This document shows positions 19,900 through 30,745 of a stretch of 64,000 nucleotides of DNA, piece after piece (the stretch's first letter is position 1; the number at the start of each line of letters is the position of its first letter). Source of the stretch: Arion vulgaris (taxonomy: Eukaryota > Mollusca > Gastropoda > Stylommatophora > Arionidae); contig CM036767.1 in the NCBI GenBank assembly GCA_020796225.1, forward strand, positions 25,860,100 to 25,924,099. The letters run 5' to 3'. The notes below the pieces were generated by a model that worked only from the letters and a program-made list of their open reading frames with translations, made no database searches and was not told where the DNA came from. A program made the position numbers and the translations under genes.

Positions 19900-22113
19900 G
19901 ATCTTCATTTATCGATAGACAGACATGCACATATCATTAATTAGCTTATGTGTACTACTCAGATCTTAAATCGTCGATGAAGACATGCACATATCATAAA
20001 CAGTGTACACCAGATTTCATGTGGTAGCAGAATGCATACATAATTATGTACTACTCAGATCTTCTATCGTCGGTAGACAGACATGCACATATCATTAATT
20101 AGCTTATGTGTACTACTCAGATCTTCTATCGTCGATAGACAGACATGCACATATCATTAATTAGCTTATGTGTACTACTCAGATCTTCTATCGTCGATAG
20201 ACAGACATCCACATATTATTAATTAGCTTATGTGTATTACCCAGATCTTCTATCGTCGATAGACAGACATGCACATATAATTAATTAGCTTATGTGTACT
20301 ACTCAGATCATCTATCGTCGGTAGACATACATGCACATATCATTAATTAGCTTATGTGTACTACTCAGATCTTCTATCGTCGGTAGACAGACATGCACAT
20401 ATCTTAATAGCTTATGTGTACTACTCAGATCTTCTATCGTCGGTAGACATACATGCACATATCATTAATTAGCTTATGTGTACTACTCAGATCTTCTAAA
20501 CTGCTTATATGACATGATCTTCACATGTGACATTGACATATTTATTGTACTACTCAGATCTTCTATCGTCGGTAGACTGACATGCACATATCATTAATTA
20601 GCTTATGTGTACTACTCAGATCTTCTATCGTCGGTAGACAGACATGCACATATCATTAATTAGTTATGTTATGACTCAGATCATCTATCGTCGTAGACAG
20701 ACATGCACATATAATTAATTATGTGTACTACTCGATCGTCTTGTCGGTAGACAAACATGCACATATCATTAATTATGTGTACTACTCCGATCTTCTATCG
20801 TCGGTAGACAGAGATGCACATATCATTAATTATGTGTACTACTCAGATCTTCTATCGTCGATAGACAGACATGCACATATCATTAATTATGTGTACTACT
20901 CATATCTTCTATCGTCGGTAGACAGACATGCACATATATTAATTACTGTGTACTACTCAGATCTTCTATCGTCGATAGACAGACATGCACATATCATTAA
21001 TTAGCTTATGTGTACTACTCAGATCATCTATCGTCGATAGACAGACATGCACATATCATTAATTATGTGTACTACTCAGATCTTCTATCGTCGGTAGACA
21101 TACATGCACATATCATTAATTATGTGTACTATTCAGATCTTCTATCGTCGGTAGACAGACATGCACATATCATTAATTATGTGTACTACTCAGATCTTCT
21201 ATCGTCGGTAGACGACATGACATATCATTAATTATGTTACTACTCAGATCTTCTATCGTCGATAGACAGACATGCACATATCATTAATTAGCTTATGTGT
21301 ACTACTCAGATCTTCTATCGTCGATAGACAGACATGCACATATATTAATAGCTAATTGTACTACTCAGATCTTCTATCGTCGGTAGACAGACATGAAGAT
21401 TTCGTTAATTAGCTTATGTGTACTACTCAGATCTTCTATCGTCGGTAGACAGACATGCACATATCATTAATTAGTGTACTACTCAGATCTTCTATCGTCG
21501 GTAGACAGACATGCACATATCATTAATTATGTGTACTACTCAGATCTTCTATCGTCGGTAGACAGACATGCACATATCATTAATTAGCTTATGTGTACTA
21601 CTCAGATCTTCTATCGTCGATAGACAGACATGCACATATAATTAATTATGTGCACTACTCAGATCTTCTATCGTCGATAGACAGACATGCACATATCATT
21701 AATTAGCTATGTACTACTCAGATCTTCTATCGTCGATAGACAGACATGCACATATAATTATTAGGCATACTCAGATCTTCTATCGTCGATAGACAGACAT
21801 GCACATATATTAATAGCTTATGTGTACTACTCAGATCTTCTATCGTCGGTAGACAGACATGCACATATCGTTAATGAGCTTATGTGTACTACTCAGATCT
21901 TCTATCGTCGGTAGACAGACATGCACATATCATTAATTATGTGTACTACTCAGATCTTCTATCGTCGGTAGACAGACATGCACATATCATTAATTATGTG
22001 TACTACTCAGATCTTCTATCGTCGGTAGACATACATGCACATATCATTAATTACTTGTGTACTACACAGATCTTCTATCTTCGATAGACAGTCATGCACA
22101 TATCATTAATTAG
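19900..22113 (+). repeat. Satellite A, about 37 units of 57 or 62 bp
   Basis: Units contain CTCAGATCTTCTATCGTCG, then (A/G)TAGACAGACATGCACAT and CATTAATTA. Two lengths alternate, differing by a 5-bp GCTTA segment between ATTAATTA and TGTGTACTACT. Each unit has a small dyad, TCTATCG-T-CGATAGA, or its one-base variant with CGGTAGA. Odd segments at 19979-20050 and 20500-20555 interrupt the array. The 57-bp unit is 19 codons, so short open frames run across it without meaning. Confidence 0.95.
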
Positions 22114-22625
22114 CCCGCGCATACTACTAAACTTCATGTGCCACCAACATTATATTTATTGCTATACACTTCTTTGCCTTTGTTGTAGGTACCAGCACGA
22201 TTATGATTTCCGTGTCAATTTTAATCGTTGTACAACTGGTTGTAAGTTGTATAATCGTCACAGACTTTTATCCATATATGTTTTCTTAGTGACTCAATGA
22301 GTATACTCAGGAATACTGAAACAGGCCGGGCTATGCGACAAGGTTTGGAATCGCTAAGAAGGCCTAGGCTGTCAAAAATCAGTCTTACCTTTATGTAAGT
22401 GGAAATGTACGCGCCGATAGACCTGCAGGGTATCGCTTTGTAAAAACCGGACGAGCAATAACCACGCTGATATTCTGAATTCCTTTAAGGAGAGAAAAGG
22501 TGTAAATGATTCAAGTAATATGGGTGAATCTACAACTTTAACCACACTACAAGAATACCAAGTCAAATGTGGTGTAGCTAAACAAGAGCACTATACTGGT
22601 AGCCAAAAAATAATAGTAAACCAAC
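22114..22625. other. Unique-looking interval, nothing recognised
   Basis: A short open frame at 22520-22717 has no recognisable similarity. Confidence 0.4.
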
Positions 22626-22745
22626 AAAGAACCGGTGTCGTTAGTTGTCACACGCTGAGAGACATACTGAAGAATAAAGCGGATCACTTATGGACTAATT
22701 GGTTCGATGTGCAGTGATGATTATCCGACGACTAAACTAAATTAA
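22626..22745. repeat. Dispersed repeat shared with 12440-12560 (inverted)
   Basis: Contains GGTTCGATGTGCAGTGATGA and CGACGACTAAACTAAAT; reverse complement of the copy near 12.5 kb. Confidence 0.7.
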
Positions 22746-22914
22746 TATTATTTTCCATGTTTTGTTCATATTGATATTTAGTTTTATTTTCAACTGCTTT
22801 TTCCAGATGCAAACGACCAATATCCCAAGCGACAGTGCTGTTGACATTACCGAGAAACATCCCCAGAGATAATTATCAGTTCCTGGAACTGTAATATAGA
22901 CTGCTTCTATCTAG

Positions 22915-22990
22915 TGGAGCATCTGGCTGAATAGATTAGAGTGCGGCTCCCGTGCGGGAGACTCGGGTTCAATCCACGGTAAGGCCAAGG
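22915..22990 (+). mobile_element. tRNA-like SINE head candidate
   Basis: An A-box-like TGGCTGAATAGATTAG (22924) and a B-box-like GGGTTCAATCC (22965-22975) are separated by about 40 bp. A CTCCC-GTGC-GGGAG stem-loop lies at the anticodon-arm position. The acceptor stem is not convincing, so this is more likely a tRNA-derived SINE head than a gene. No clear A tail or target duplication was found. Confidence 0.4.
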
Positions 22991-23034
22991 AGTTTTTTCT
23001 ATCGAGGACATCAATAAAACATCAAAACCTGAAC

Positions 23035-23107
23035 AGTGGCGCGGCGACTGTTATAGCCATGCGACCATTAGATTTCAAGTCTAATGTCCCTCCTGTGCTA
23101 CACCGCT
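23035..23107 (-). tRNA. tRNA-Ser(UGA)-like relic
   Basis: On the minus strand 73 nt fold partly like a tRNA. The 7-bp ends AGCGGTG and CGCCACT pair at six positions, and TAGCACAGGAGG resembles an A box. An anticodon arm with perfect stems TTAGA/TCTAA has loop CTTGAAA (anticodon TGA). The D loop is short and the T arm does not fold properly, with no good B box. I therefore take it as a pseudo-tRNA or SINE part, not a working gene. Confidence 0.3.
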
Positions 23108-23109
23108 GA

Positions 23110-24087
23110 AAAAGTGGTATTCCAGGCAGTAACTACAGTTTTTTTCCCTACTCTATCTAGAAGAGCTGTAAGTAGCGTTTTGTAGCTAGTGTAAAGATTG
23201 TTCGAAAACCAGAAAAGCCTGATTAAATCTGATTTGATGGGCAGAAATACGAAACATATCGCAGCTGAACTGCTGTAAACTACAGCTCAACATAGTTGCA
23301 CTCATTGGTCCAGATCACAAAGCTACATACAAAGTTCACTGGTATACAAAGGCTTATGCTAGAGCAGCCGTACATGAAGATACTTATGATGTTAAAATGT
23401 CTGCCTTTTACTTTTGATGTTAGAATGTCTTTCTTTTTCTTATGTAGGATAGAGACAGAACATTCATACATAATGAGATTGCTAGCCATAACGTTATATG
23501 TTAGTAATATTTCTACACATGAAGTATACGTGTGCACAAGTGTATACGTATAATTAATGTACACAGTAATGTATGTACACATAATGTACTGGCTACGAAA
23601 TGTGTACAGCAATTATTCATTAGTATTATCTGACATTTAAAAACATGGTAAAACGTACACTTTTTATTTCTAATGAGTCAGTATTGTTTTATTGATTGCA
23701 AATGCAAATCAATTTTTTAAAAATATAATGCTATCGTATCCATTAGTTTAAAAAATGTAATGTAGAGTGACACATTTCTTCACTAATTATTATATTTTAA
23801 ATAGTAAATAAAATGTGAATCCTGAATGTCCACTGCACACAAGAATGTCAGCAACTTGAAGCGAATATGATGTCTCAAATTTGGCACTAATTAGGTAAGT
23901 ACAATATTTTTTTAATGGAACGTTTAGTCAGGATTAAGTTTTCGTAGGTAAATATTTACACAAATTAATATTACCTCAGTTATTATTATTATTATTGTTA
24001 GTAGTAGTAGTAGTATTACAATCGTCACAAGGTACTCTCGTCTCCACAGCCATCAGCCAGATGTGTCACAATAAATAAATACTTAAT
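23110..24087. other. AT-rich interval with short microsatellite
   Basis: Nothing coding is recognised. A (TTA)n/(GTA)n stretch at 23979-24016 precedes satellite B. Confidence 0.45.
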
Positions 24088-25023
24088 GATAACACTGAAG
24101 TAAAACATGTACACATCAACGTGGATAACACTGAAGTAAAACATGTACACATCAACGTGGATAACACTGAAGTAAAACATGTACACATCAACGTGGATAG
24201 GACTGAAGTAAAACATGTACACATCAACGTGGATAGCACTGAAGTAAAACATGTACACATCAACGTGGATAGCACTGAAGTAAAACATGTACACATCAAC
24301 GTGGATAACACTGAAGTAAAACATGTACAGATCAACGTGGATAGCACTGAAGTAAAACATGTACACATCAACGTGGATAACACTGAAGTAAAACATGTAC
24401 ACATCAACGTGGATAGCACTGAAGTAAAACATGTACACATCAACGTGGATAACACTGAAGTAAAACATGTACACATCAACGGATAGCACTGGAAACATCG
24501 ATAGCACTGAAGTAAAACATGTACACATCAACGCGGATAGCACTGAAGTAAAACATGTACACATCAACGCGGATAGCACTGAAGTAAAACATGTACACAT
24601 CAACGCGGATAGCACTGAAGTAAAACATGTACACATCAACGCGGATAGCACTGAAGTAAAACATGTACACATCAACGCGGATAGCACTGAAGTAAAACAT
24701 GTACACATCAACGTGGATAGCACTGAAGTAAAACATGTACACATCAACGTGGATAACACTGAAGTAAAACATGTACACATCAACGCGGATAGCACTGAAG
24801 TAAAACATGTACACATCAACGCGGATAGCACTGAAGTAAAACATGTACACATCAACGCGGATAGCACTGAAGTAAAACATGTACACATCAACGTGGATAG
24901 CACTGAAGTAAAACATGTACACATCAACGTGGATAGCACTGAAGTAAAACATGTACACATCAACGTGGATAGCACTGAAGTAAAACATGTACACATCAAC
25001 GTGGATAGCACTGAAGTAAAACA
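24088..25023 (+). repeat. Satellite B, 26 units of 36 bp
   Basis: Regular 36-bp units: GATARCACTGAAGTAAAACA, then TGTACACATCAACGYG. The array is broken once at 24480-24502 by a shortened, altered unit. Before the break units carry GTGGATAAC or GTGGATAGC; after it a block with GCGGATAGC dominates until about 24700, then types mix. As 36 is divisible by three, long frames are open on both strands, but they are not genes. Confidence 0.97.
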
Positions 25024-25185
25024 CAGCAACGTTTATACACATAATATGCATACACAGTTTTGATAATACACAAAATATGTATATGCATGTTGTTCACATA
25101 ATACATATACACAATAATGAATGAACGTATACTGTATGTCAACAGCCATTAGATAAACAGTGTACACCTGGTGACCGAGAATTCA

Positions 25186-25296
25186 TTCGTTGACATTCGA
25201 TCGATCTGTTGATAAAGAAGCGCAGTAACTCCAGCGGGGTGTCTGCAGGAGCTACTACACTTTTTTGGCTCAACAATTCGATCGAAGGTCAACGAA
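25186..25296. repeat. Foldback: 27-bp inverted arms enclosing a second hairpin
   Basis: Bases 25186-25212 pair with 25270-25296 at 24 of 27 positions. Inside the 57-nt loop, GTAACTCC and GGAGCTAC pair at 7 of 8 positions around a GC-rich 15-nt loop. The surrounding DNA is AT-rich. I see no coding sequence or tail. It could be a small foldback transposon or a structured RNA. Confidence 0.8.
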
Positions 25297-25734
25297 CAAA
25301 TTAATAGTTTTGCTGACTATTAGGATCTGAAAATCAATATAGAGAAACCTTTATCTCGGCCACAAACTAGGAAAAGTACAATCTTGTTGTGGGCCCTGAT
25401 CGATATATTGCGCTCAATAAATAATGATTTCTCAATCGTACAAACAGTGAAATATTAATCCAACATTAACAAGTAAGGGAAAACAAAAGATATCACATAG
25501 TATTTTTACAAAAACAAAATAATTCAATTATGACAAAGATGTTGCGTATTACATAAATAACAAACAAAGAGAAATAATAATAATAATAACAGAGAGAAAG
25601 TTATGTTAGAAGAATTTCCATATTTTAGATATACAATGTCAAGAATAATTAGCTTTTAAAATCATGTTCTTTACTTTTAAAAAGCGTTGGAAGGGTTTAG
25701 GTAAGAAAGGGTGGGGGGGTGGAGCCATTCTGTT
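25297..25734. other. AT-rich interval, nothing recognised
   Basis: No supported feature. Confidence 0.4.
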
Positions 25735-26421
25735 ATAGTTCGTTCCAAAATGCGTGATCACACTAAAGTTTAATTTGTACGAAATCTACCTGATGCATAC
25801 CAGTGATTTTTGCAAGCAGTCTTATATATCTCACGACCTTACAAATATATGTTTAAGTAATTGGTAGGTAGCTTGGTTGATGCAAAAATGTTTTTTTTTA
25901 TATAATTTTGCATAAGCACAACAAAATGATCATCAACGTTTAGAACTTACAGTAATACACACAATGGTGGCGAATGATTGCAAAGGTGTATTCCTATTAT
26001 ATATTATAAAAAGAAAGGTCACATAGTGAACAAATGGTACCTTCCACTTCTATGAATGAAAGTAAATGTTGCGTACATACGCCAATGACAGTCGGTAGGA
26101 AACATTGTGAACTGATTAATTCCACGGGATTCCCGATTTTGACCCGCACTGAATTGCACGTGGAACACGGAAATGCTTAATTATAGACAAACTTGACAAT
26201 CGTACTGTAAAATTTCGACAAGTATACCATATCAACATCGCTTCAGTTTTAGTAATAATATATAATAAAAATCTTACGGAAACTAAAGGTTTGGGTGGGC
26301 AAAAATACTTTTGGAAGGTCGTCACTGTTACCTATATTAAAATGTAAAATCAAGAATTTATCTCAAGTGGGTGATTTTATATCGGTCGGTAACGATGATC
26401 ACGAATTTTGGAACGAACTGT
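25735..26421. mobile_element. Small TIR element related to the Tc1-like elements at 58-61 kb
   Basis: The left end AGTTCGTTCCAAAATGCGTG (25737-25759) is repeated inverted at 26397-26419 with one difference in 23 bases. Further in, TACCTGATGCATACCAGTGA and TTTTTGCAAGCAGTCTTA resemble the TIR of element B (59237-59342), which has TACCTGTTGGATCTCAGTGA at the same place. It holds no transposase, so it would be a non-autonomous (MITE-like) relative about 690 bp long. A clean TA duplication is not visible. Confidence 0.6.
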
Positions 26422-27335
26422 TGTTCTGTTGGATAAATAATATAGTGATTATACAGATGTAGTGATTATTAATACAACAAAACACTTGATAGCAACAAAT
26501 ACATATTTTACCAAATCATGCACATAATTTTTTTATAATGTATCAGCAACTGAAATTTGAACAAATATGAATAATTTTAAAAGTAAAGCCTGTGTTAGTA
26601 GCATACACAATATGAACTCATTTCTGGCAGAAACACGTCTCCACAACCAAACACAAATGTTGGTTGTAAAAATCATATTCATAAAAATGTGCTTATTGTG
26701 TCAGAGTATCCTGACAGACCTGAAGCTGTCTGCCCAGTTTGTGGTCCACAGTAAATTAAGCGCATGACCAGAGATCGCTGAAGAAGTGTCAGAGTATACG
26801 TGATTAACATATCACACGGATACACAAACCGTTACAACCACGTGTACACAAGTCAGACATCCTTGTGTGCAACAGAATTTGTGGTCACCTAACCTCTTCC
26901 ACCATTTCCTCCTTTGCGGTTGACATTTGACTTTAATCATGAAGACAGGGTATTGCCACGCTGGATCAGGGTCGGTAAATCTGGGGATAAGCTGTATCTT
27001 TTGGCTAACATATACCGGAAGTGAGAGGTGACACGTATTAACAGTGTCACGCTAAAGCATTTCCTGTGTTGACAGAAATAATCAACGAAATAGAATATAC
27101 TAGAGCGTGGTGCTCGCGAGCGAAATTGCGCCATTGTGATACATTCCTGGCACCACATTTTACTCCGCCGACTTTAATGCTAATCAGTATTTCAAAAAAA
27201 AAAAGAAGTTTTTCTAATAACAGTATGTTATAGATTCACCTGAAACAATCCCGAAAAATGATGTAAAGAAAAATAAACGGATACAATCCAGAGCACGACA
27301 GTATACACACACTTAAGAGAAGATCGCAGACCACA
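26422..27335. other. Interval without recognised genes
   Basis: About 900 bp. Short open frames show no similarity I can name. Confidence 0.4.
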
Positions 27336-27590
27336 GTCTTCAGACTTAGAACGGGACACTGCAGTCTCAGAGCACCCCTCCATAGAATGAGTCTCAGGAA
27401 CTCGGCTACCTGCACCTGTTGAGCACCAAAGCAGCGCTCAGAGCCCATCCTGCAGGACTGCCTCAGCCTGAGCAGTGTGAGAATGGAAATCTGACCAACA
27501 GAAACAACCCTACAAAACCAACTATGGGGGATCGGTGAAGATCTCAAGCGCACCGCCCTGTTTATGACATATACCGAAGTAGTCGCATAG
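27336..27590 (+). pseudogene. LINE C-terminal zinc-knuckle fragment
   Basis: Reading VFRLRTGHCSLRAPLHRMSL, then RNSATCTC, stop, then EPILQDC and PTETTLQNQLWGIGEDLKRT. This is the FRLRTGHC.L..H+.R+ module with a Cys-Cys...Cys knuckle, and the terminal PTE..L...LWG..EDL.RT motif seen in RNase H-bearing LINEs. Two in-frame stops (near 27419 and 27495) and a TAG at the end. The rest of the LINE is missing. Confidence 0.75.
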
Positions 27591-27744
27591 CAGAAGTTGA
27601 TGGCAGAAGAAGTCAGATGCGCCCGAAAATTATAATAACATTGGATAGTACTGCCCTAGATTGTCACACAGTGTGGTAAAATTTACGTTCTTTCTTTTTT
27701 TTTTACTTGACATGAACTCAAAAGCAAGTCTGGATTATAATAAT
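27591..27744. other. Short spacer with T-rich run, nothing recognised
   Basis: Includes a T-rich run near 27692-27703. Confidence 0.4.
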
Positions 27745-27888
27745 CACCATAACCTGCTTCCTTGCAGGTAGGCTGGGGACAGCCAATCGCTGACGGAGAG
27801 CGAACCCAGTAAACGCTGGCTGAAACAGGACACGTCGCCGAAGGATAAGCACCAGAGCTCCAAATGTTGCTGAATGATGGCGAAGCAC
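27745..27888 (+). repeat. R1 3' fragment
   Basis: CTGCTTCCTTGCAGGTAGGC, GGCTGGGGACAGCC, GTAAACGCTGGCTGAAAC and GGATAAGCACCAGAGCTCCA match R1 copies at 19070-19180 and 57010-57120. The PLE-2 3' end adjoins it. Confidence 0.8.
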
Positions 27889-27944
27889 GTAAAACAAAGT
27901 ACTGTAGTTTTACAAAATACAAATACAATGACAATACACAGCAA

Positions 27945-27978
27945 CTTTTCGACCAAAAGGCCTTTATCAAGCAAAACG
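27945..27978 (-). ncRNA. PLE-2 3' hairpin (hammerhead-like)
   Basis: Same motif as at 7793, with a shorter TTT-type loop and arms CGTTTT and AAAAG. Sequence identity in GCTTGATAAAGGCC and GGTCGAAA is kept. Confidence 0.4.
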
Positions 27979-28194
27979 ATACAACAAACCTGACGAATAA
28001 TTCAGAACACTACATATAGACTTTAACAAAGATATAGCAACGGTTAAAAACGAATTAAAATATGTGACTAAAAACGAATAACGAAATAAATACAGAAAAA
28101 CTGTAAGTGGAAAAATAGGAGAAACAATACAAAAATCAAGTAAATATATGACTCATATACATTTAACATATACACATATAAAATATAGAGCATG

Positions 28195-29291
28195 AGAAGA
28201 GAAAGTACTAAGAAGCATAGGAATGTAGAACGCAAGGTACCATATAAAGAAATAAAGCGATTCTCCAGAGCAAATCGAATACGATCATCAGATAAACATG
28301 ATCGGATGGCAGTGACCTGGACGTCGCAAGCGCCAAAATGGTCAGTTCCATTAAAATGAGTTGCTACAAGGGTCACAGAGCATTGGTGTATATCCCGTAA
28401 GTGTTTGCCGAAACGGTCACTGAGCATTTTGCCTGTTTCGTCGATATATGCCTTAGAACACCGCTTGCAAGTGATAGCATAGATTATATTTCGGGACTCG
28501 CATGTGAAACCATTTTCAGTAACAAACGTGGCTAAAGGAAAAGATACAGTACGAGTCTGTATTACATAAGCACACGTATTGCAACGCCGACGGCCACACT
28601 GGGCAGTGCCAAAATGACTCTGGATATTGGACTTTAGGCGACTGTGTACCAACATATCCTGAAGACTTCTGTCCCGTCTGTAAGCCACCAAAGGATAGTT
28701 AGGGAAGACTGAACGGGTCTCAGGATCTGACTTAAGGATAGGTAGATGACGAAATAAAACATTTTTCACCAGTGAACTATGGGGTGGAAAGTTAAGATAA
28801 GTTTTACCCTGTCAGAGTTAGCAGTCCTATGCTGATTGGTAAAGGCCTGCTGGCGAGTAATTTTCTGAACTCGATGCATAGCAGATACAAGCACCTTCTC
28901 TGGGTATAAGGCGCTTGAGGAAGAAATCAAGCATCTCACGAGCTCTATCAAGAAAATCATCGTCCTCGCTGCAAAGGCGACGAAGGCGCAAGAGCTGTGA
29001 AAATGGCAAAGAATCACGACAAGCCTTGGGATGGGAAGAAGTATAAAGGAGAAAACTATCTGCATCAGTAGGCTTGTAATATACTGGTGTAGTGATAGTG
29101 GATAGGTGTATAGTGATATTAATGTCAAGAAAGTTGACACAAGAAGTAGAGATGTGAGAGGTAAAGCGAATAGCAGGGTTGAAAACATTAATTAAATTGA
29201 TGAAGCGTGACAAATCAGCTTCAGGCATATCAGTAATGCCTATACAGTCATCAATGTATCTGTGATAAACAGACGGAAGAGGGCCATCATA
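28195..29291 (-). pseudogene. PLE-2 RT C-terminal half and GIY-YIG domain
   Basis: Minus-strand reading from GPLPSVYHRYIDDCIGITDM through FLDINITIHLST, PVYYKPTDADSFLLY and KNVLFRHLPILKSDPETRS to CGRRRCNTCAYV and NIIYAITCKRCSKAYIDETG. The usual YIG is YID here, so the second signature of the GIY-YIG nuclease is damaged. Frameshifts occur near 28900 and 28775. The reading then stays open past LISLYGTLRSTF into the 3' region. Confidence 0.9.
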
Positions 29292-29304
29292 TATAGTCCA
29301 CACT
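29292..29304. repeat. Left target duplication of PLE-3
   Basis: TATAGTCCACACT, repeated at 30388-30400, both within the PLE-2 RT. Confidence 0.85.
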
Positions 29305-29339
29305 CATACCTCCATACCTCATTCCGACGGACTTCAAGC

Positions 29340-30068
29340 TCTCCAGTTCTTTCTCGACAGGAGAACTAACCCACTTGTCTCCACCTCGGCTCTCCTTCGT
29401 CTTGCAGAACTAGTTCTCACTCTCAACTCCTTTCAGTTCAATGACCAGTTCTTTGAGCAGATCAGTGGGGTCGCCATGGGTACTAAAATGGGACCCAGTT
29501 ATGCTTGTCTATTCATGGGTCATCTTGAACACCTAGTCTGGAATTCCTATGATGGCCCTCTTCCTATCCTTTGGTGGCGTACAGACGGGACAGAAGTCTT
29601 AAGGATATGTTGGTTCACAGTCGCCTCAAGCCTAATATCCAGAGTCATTTTGGCACCATCCAGTGTGGCCGTCGGCGCTGCAACACGTGTGCTTATGTAA
29701 TACAGACCCGCACTGTGTTTTTTCCAAAAGCCACTTTCGTTATTGAAGACAGTTTCACTTGCGAGTCCCGTAATATTATCTATGCCATTATCTGCAAGTA
29801 GTGCAACAAGGCTATATTGGGGAAACCGGCAGGAGACTCAGTGACCGATTCGCCCAACACTTGCGCGATATACACCAATGCTCTGTGACCCTGTAGCTAC
29901 CCATTTAATGATACTGGCCATTCAGGAGTTTGGGATGTCCCGGTCACAGCCATCCGATCATGTTCCTCTGATGATCGTAGTCGATTTGCTCTGGAGAACC
30001 GTTTTATTTCGTTATATGGTACCTTGCGGCCTCTTGGACTCAACGCATTACATTCCTATGCTTCTTAG
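29340..30068 (+). pseudogene. PLE-3 coding remnant
   Basis: One frame reads FFEQISGVAMGTKMGPSYA and LFMGHLEHLVWNSYDGPLP. Past the deletion a second frame reads RRDRSLKDMLVHSRLKPN, CGRRRCNTCAYV and NIIYAIICK, stop, CNKA. After a further shift the C-terminus reads FALEN-like sequence to LNALHSYAS. The C run near 29888 is CCC, as in PLE-1. Confidence 0.85.
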
Positions 30069-30288
30069 TACTTTCTCATCTCATGCCTTGTAATCTATAT
30101 GTGTATTTGCTTCATATATATAATTTATATTTTCACTTGATTATATATTGTTTATCTTCTTTTCCACTTCTAGTTTTGTGTTGCACTCATTTCGTTATTC
30201 GTTTTTATTCCCAGATTTTCATTAGATAAATTTGCATGTTGCCGTTATCGTCCATGAGTAAGTGTTCTCTATAATTCGTCACTCGTGT

Positions 30289-30321
30289 CGTTTGCTTGAT
30301 AAAGGCCTTTTGGTCGAAACG
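30289..30321 (+). ncRNA. PLE-3 3' hairpin (hammerhead-like)
   Basis: CGTTT and AAACG arms, GCTTGATAAAGGCC and TGGTCGAAA, with a shortened loop compared with PLE-1. Confidence 0.4.
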
Positions 30322-30400
30322 TTGCTGTTTATCGTCACTGTTTCTGTATTTTGTAAAACTATAGTACTTTGTTTGTACGTGTTTCGCTATAGTCCACACT

Positions 30401-30745
30401 AGGTGTTCAAGATAACCCATGAACAGACAAGCATAACTAGGTCCCATTCTAGTGCCCATGGCGACCCCACTGATCTGCTCAAAGAATTGATCATCGAACT
30501 GAAAGGAGTTGAGAGTGAGAACTAGTTCTGCAAGATGAAGGAGAGCATAGAATTAGAACAAGTGGATTAGTTCTCCTATTGAGAAAGAACTGAAGAGCTG
30601 TAAGGTCGTCGGAATGAGTTATAGAGGTGTACAATGAACACACATCAAGGAGGAAGAGACGGTAGGTCCTGTCGGATAGCAACTCAATGAAAGAAAAAAC
30701 AGACAAAGCGTGGTTCGTATCTTTCAAAAAAGAAGTGTGGTAGCA
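30401..30745 (-). pseudogene. PLE-2 RT N-terminal part (motif A)
   Basis: Minus-strand reading KDTNHALSVFSFIELLSDR, LFLLDVCSLYTSITHSDD and LTALQFFLN, then after a frameshift LVLTLNSFQFDDQFFEQ-like sequence and ISGVAMGTRMGPSYACLF. The LDV.SLYT.I block is RT motif A of PLEs. Upstream (30746-31000) the reading is less clear but may still be PLE. Confidence 0.85.

Larger units (their letters stand above)
29305..30387 (+). mobile_element. PLE-3, plus-strand PLE nested in PLE-2
   Basis: A 1,083-bp PLE inserted into PLE-2 in the opposite direction, flanked by 13-bp direct repeats. It is 5'-truncated: its first recognisable part is TCATTCCGACG, homologous to the RT motif A region of PLE-2. It also has an internal deletion of about 580 bp, joining DGPLP directly to YPLVAYRRD sequence, which removes the YIDD catalytic site. 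The 3' region ends as in PLE-1 with the conserved hairpin at 30289-30321. Confidence 0.9.

Noticed and set aside
20723..22087. Short frames encoding a 19-residue repeat
   Set aside because: Created by the 57-bp version of satellite A and ended by 62-bp units.
22520..22717. A 65-codon frame as a possible small gene
   Set aside because: Overlaps the dispersed repeat shared with 12.5 kb, where the frame is not kept.
23296..23612. Open frames on both strands of 85 to 110 codons
   Set aside because: AT-rich, low-complexity translations with no motif and no support from any repeat or homolog I know.
24025..25029. A 334-codon open frame on the minus strand
   Set aside because: It is the 36-bp satellite B read through; the unit length is divisible by three, several frames are open on both strands, and the protein is a 12-residue repeat without start context.
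27236..27553. A 105-codon minus-strand frame
   Set aside because: It is the antisense shadow of the plus-strand LINE zinc-knuckle fragment at 27336-27590.
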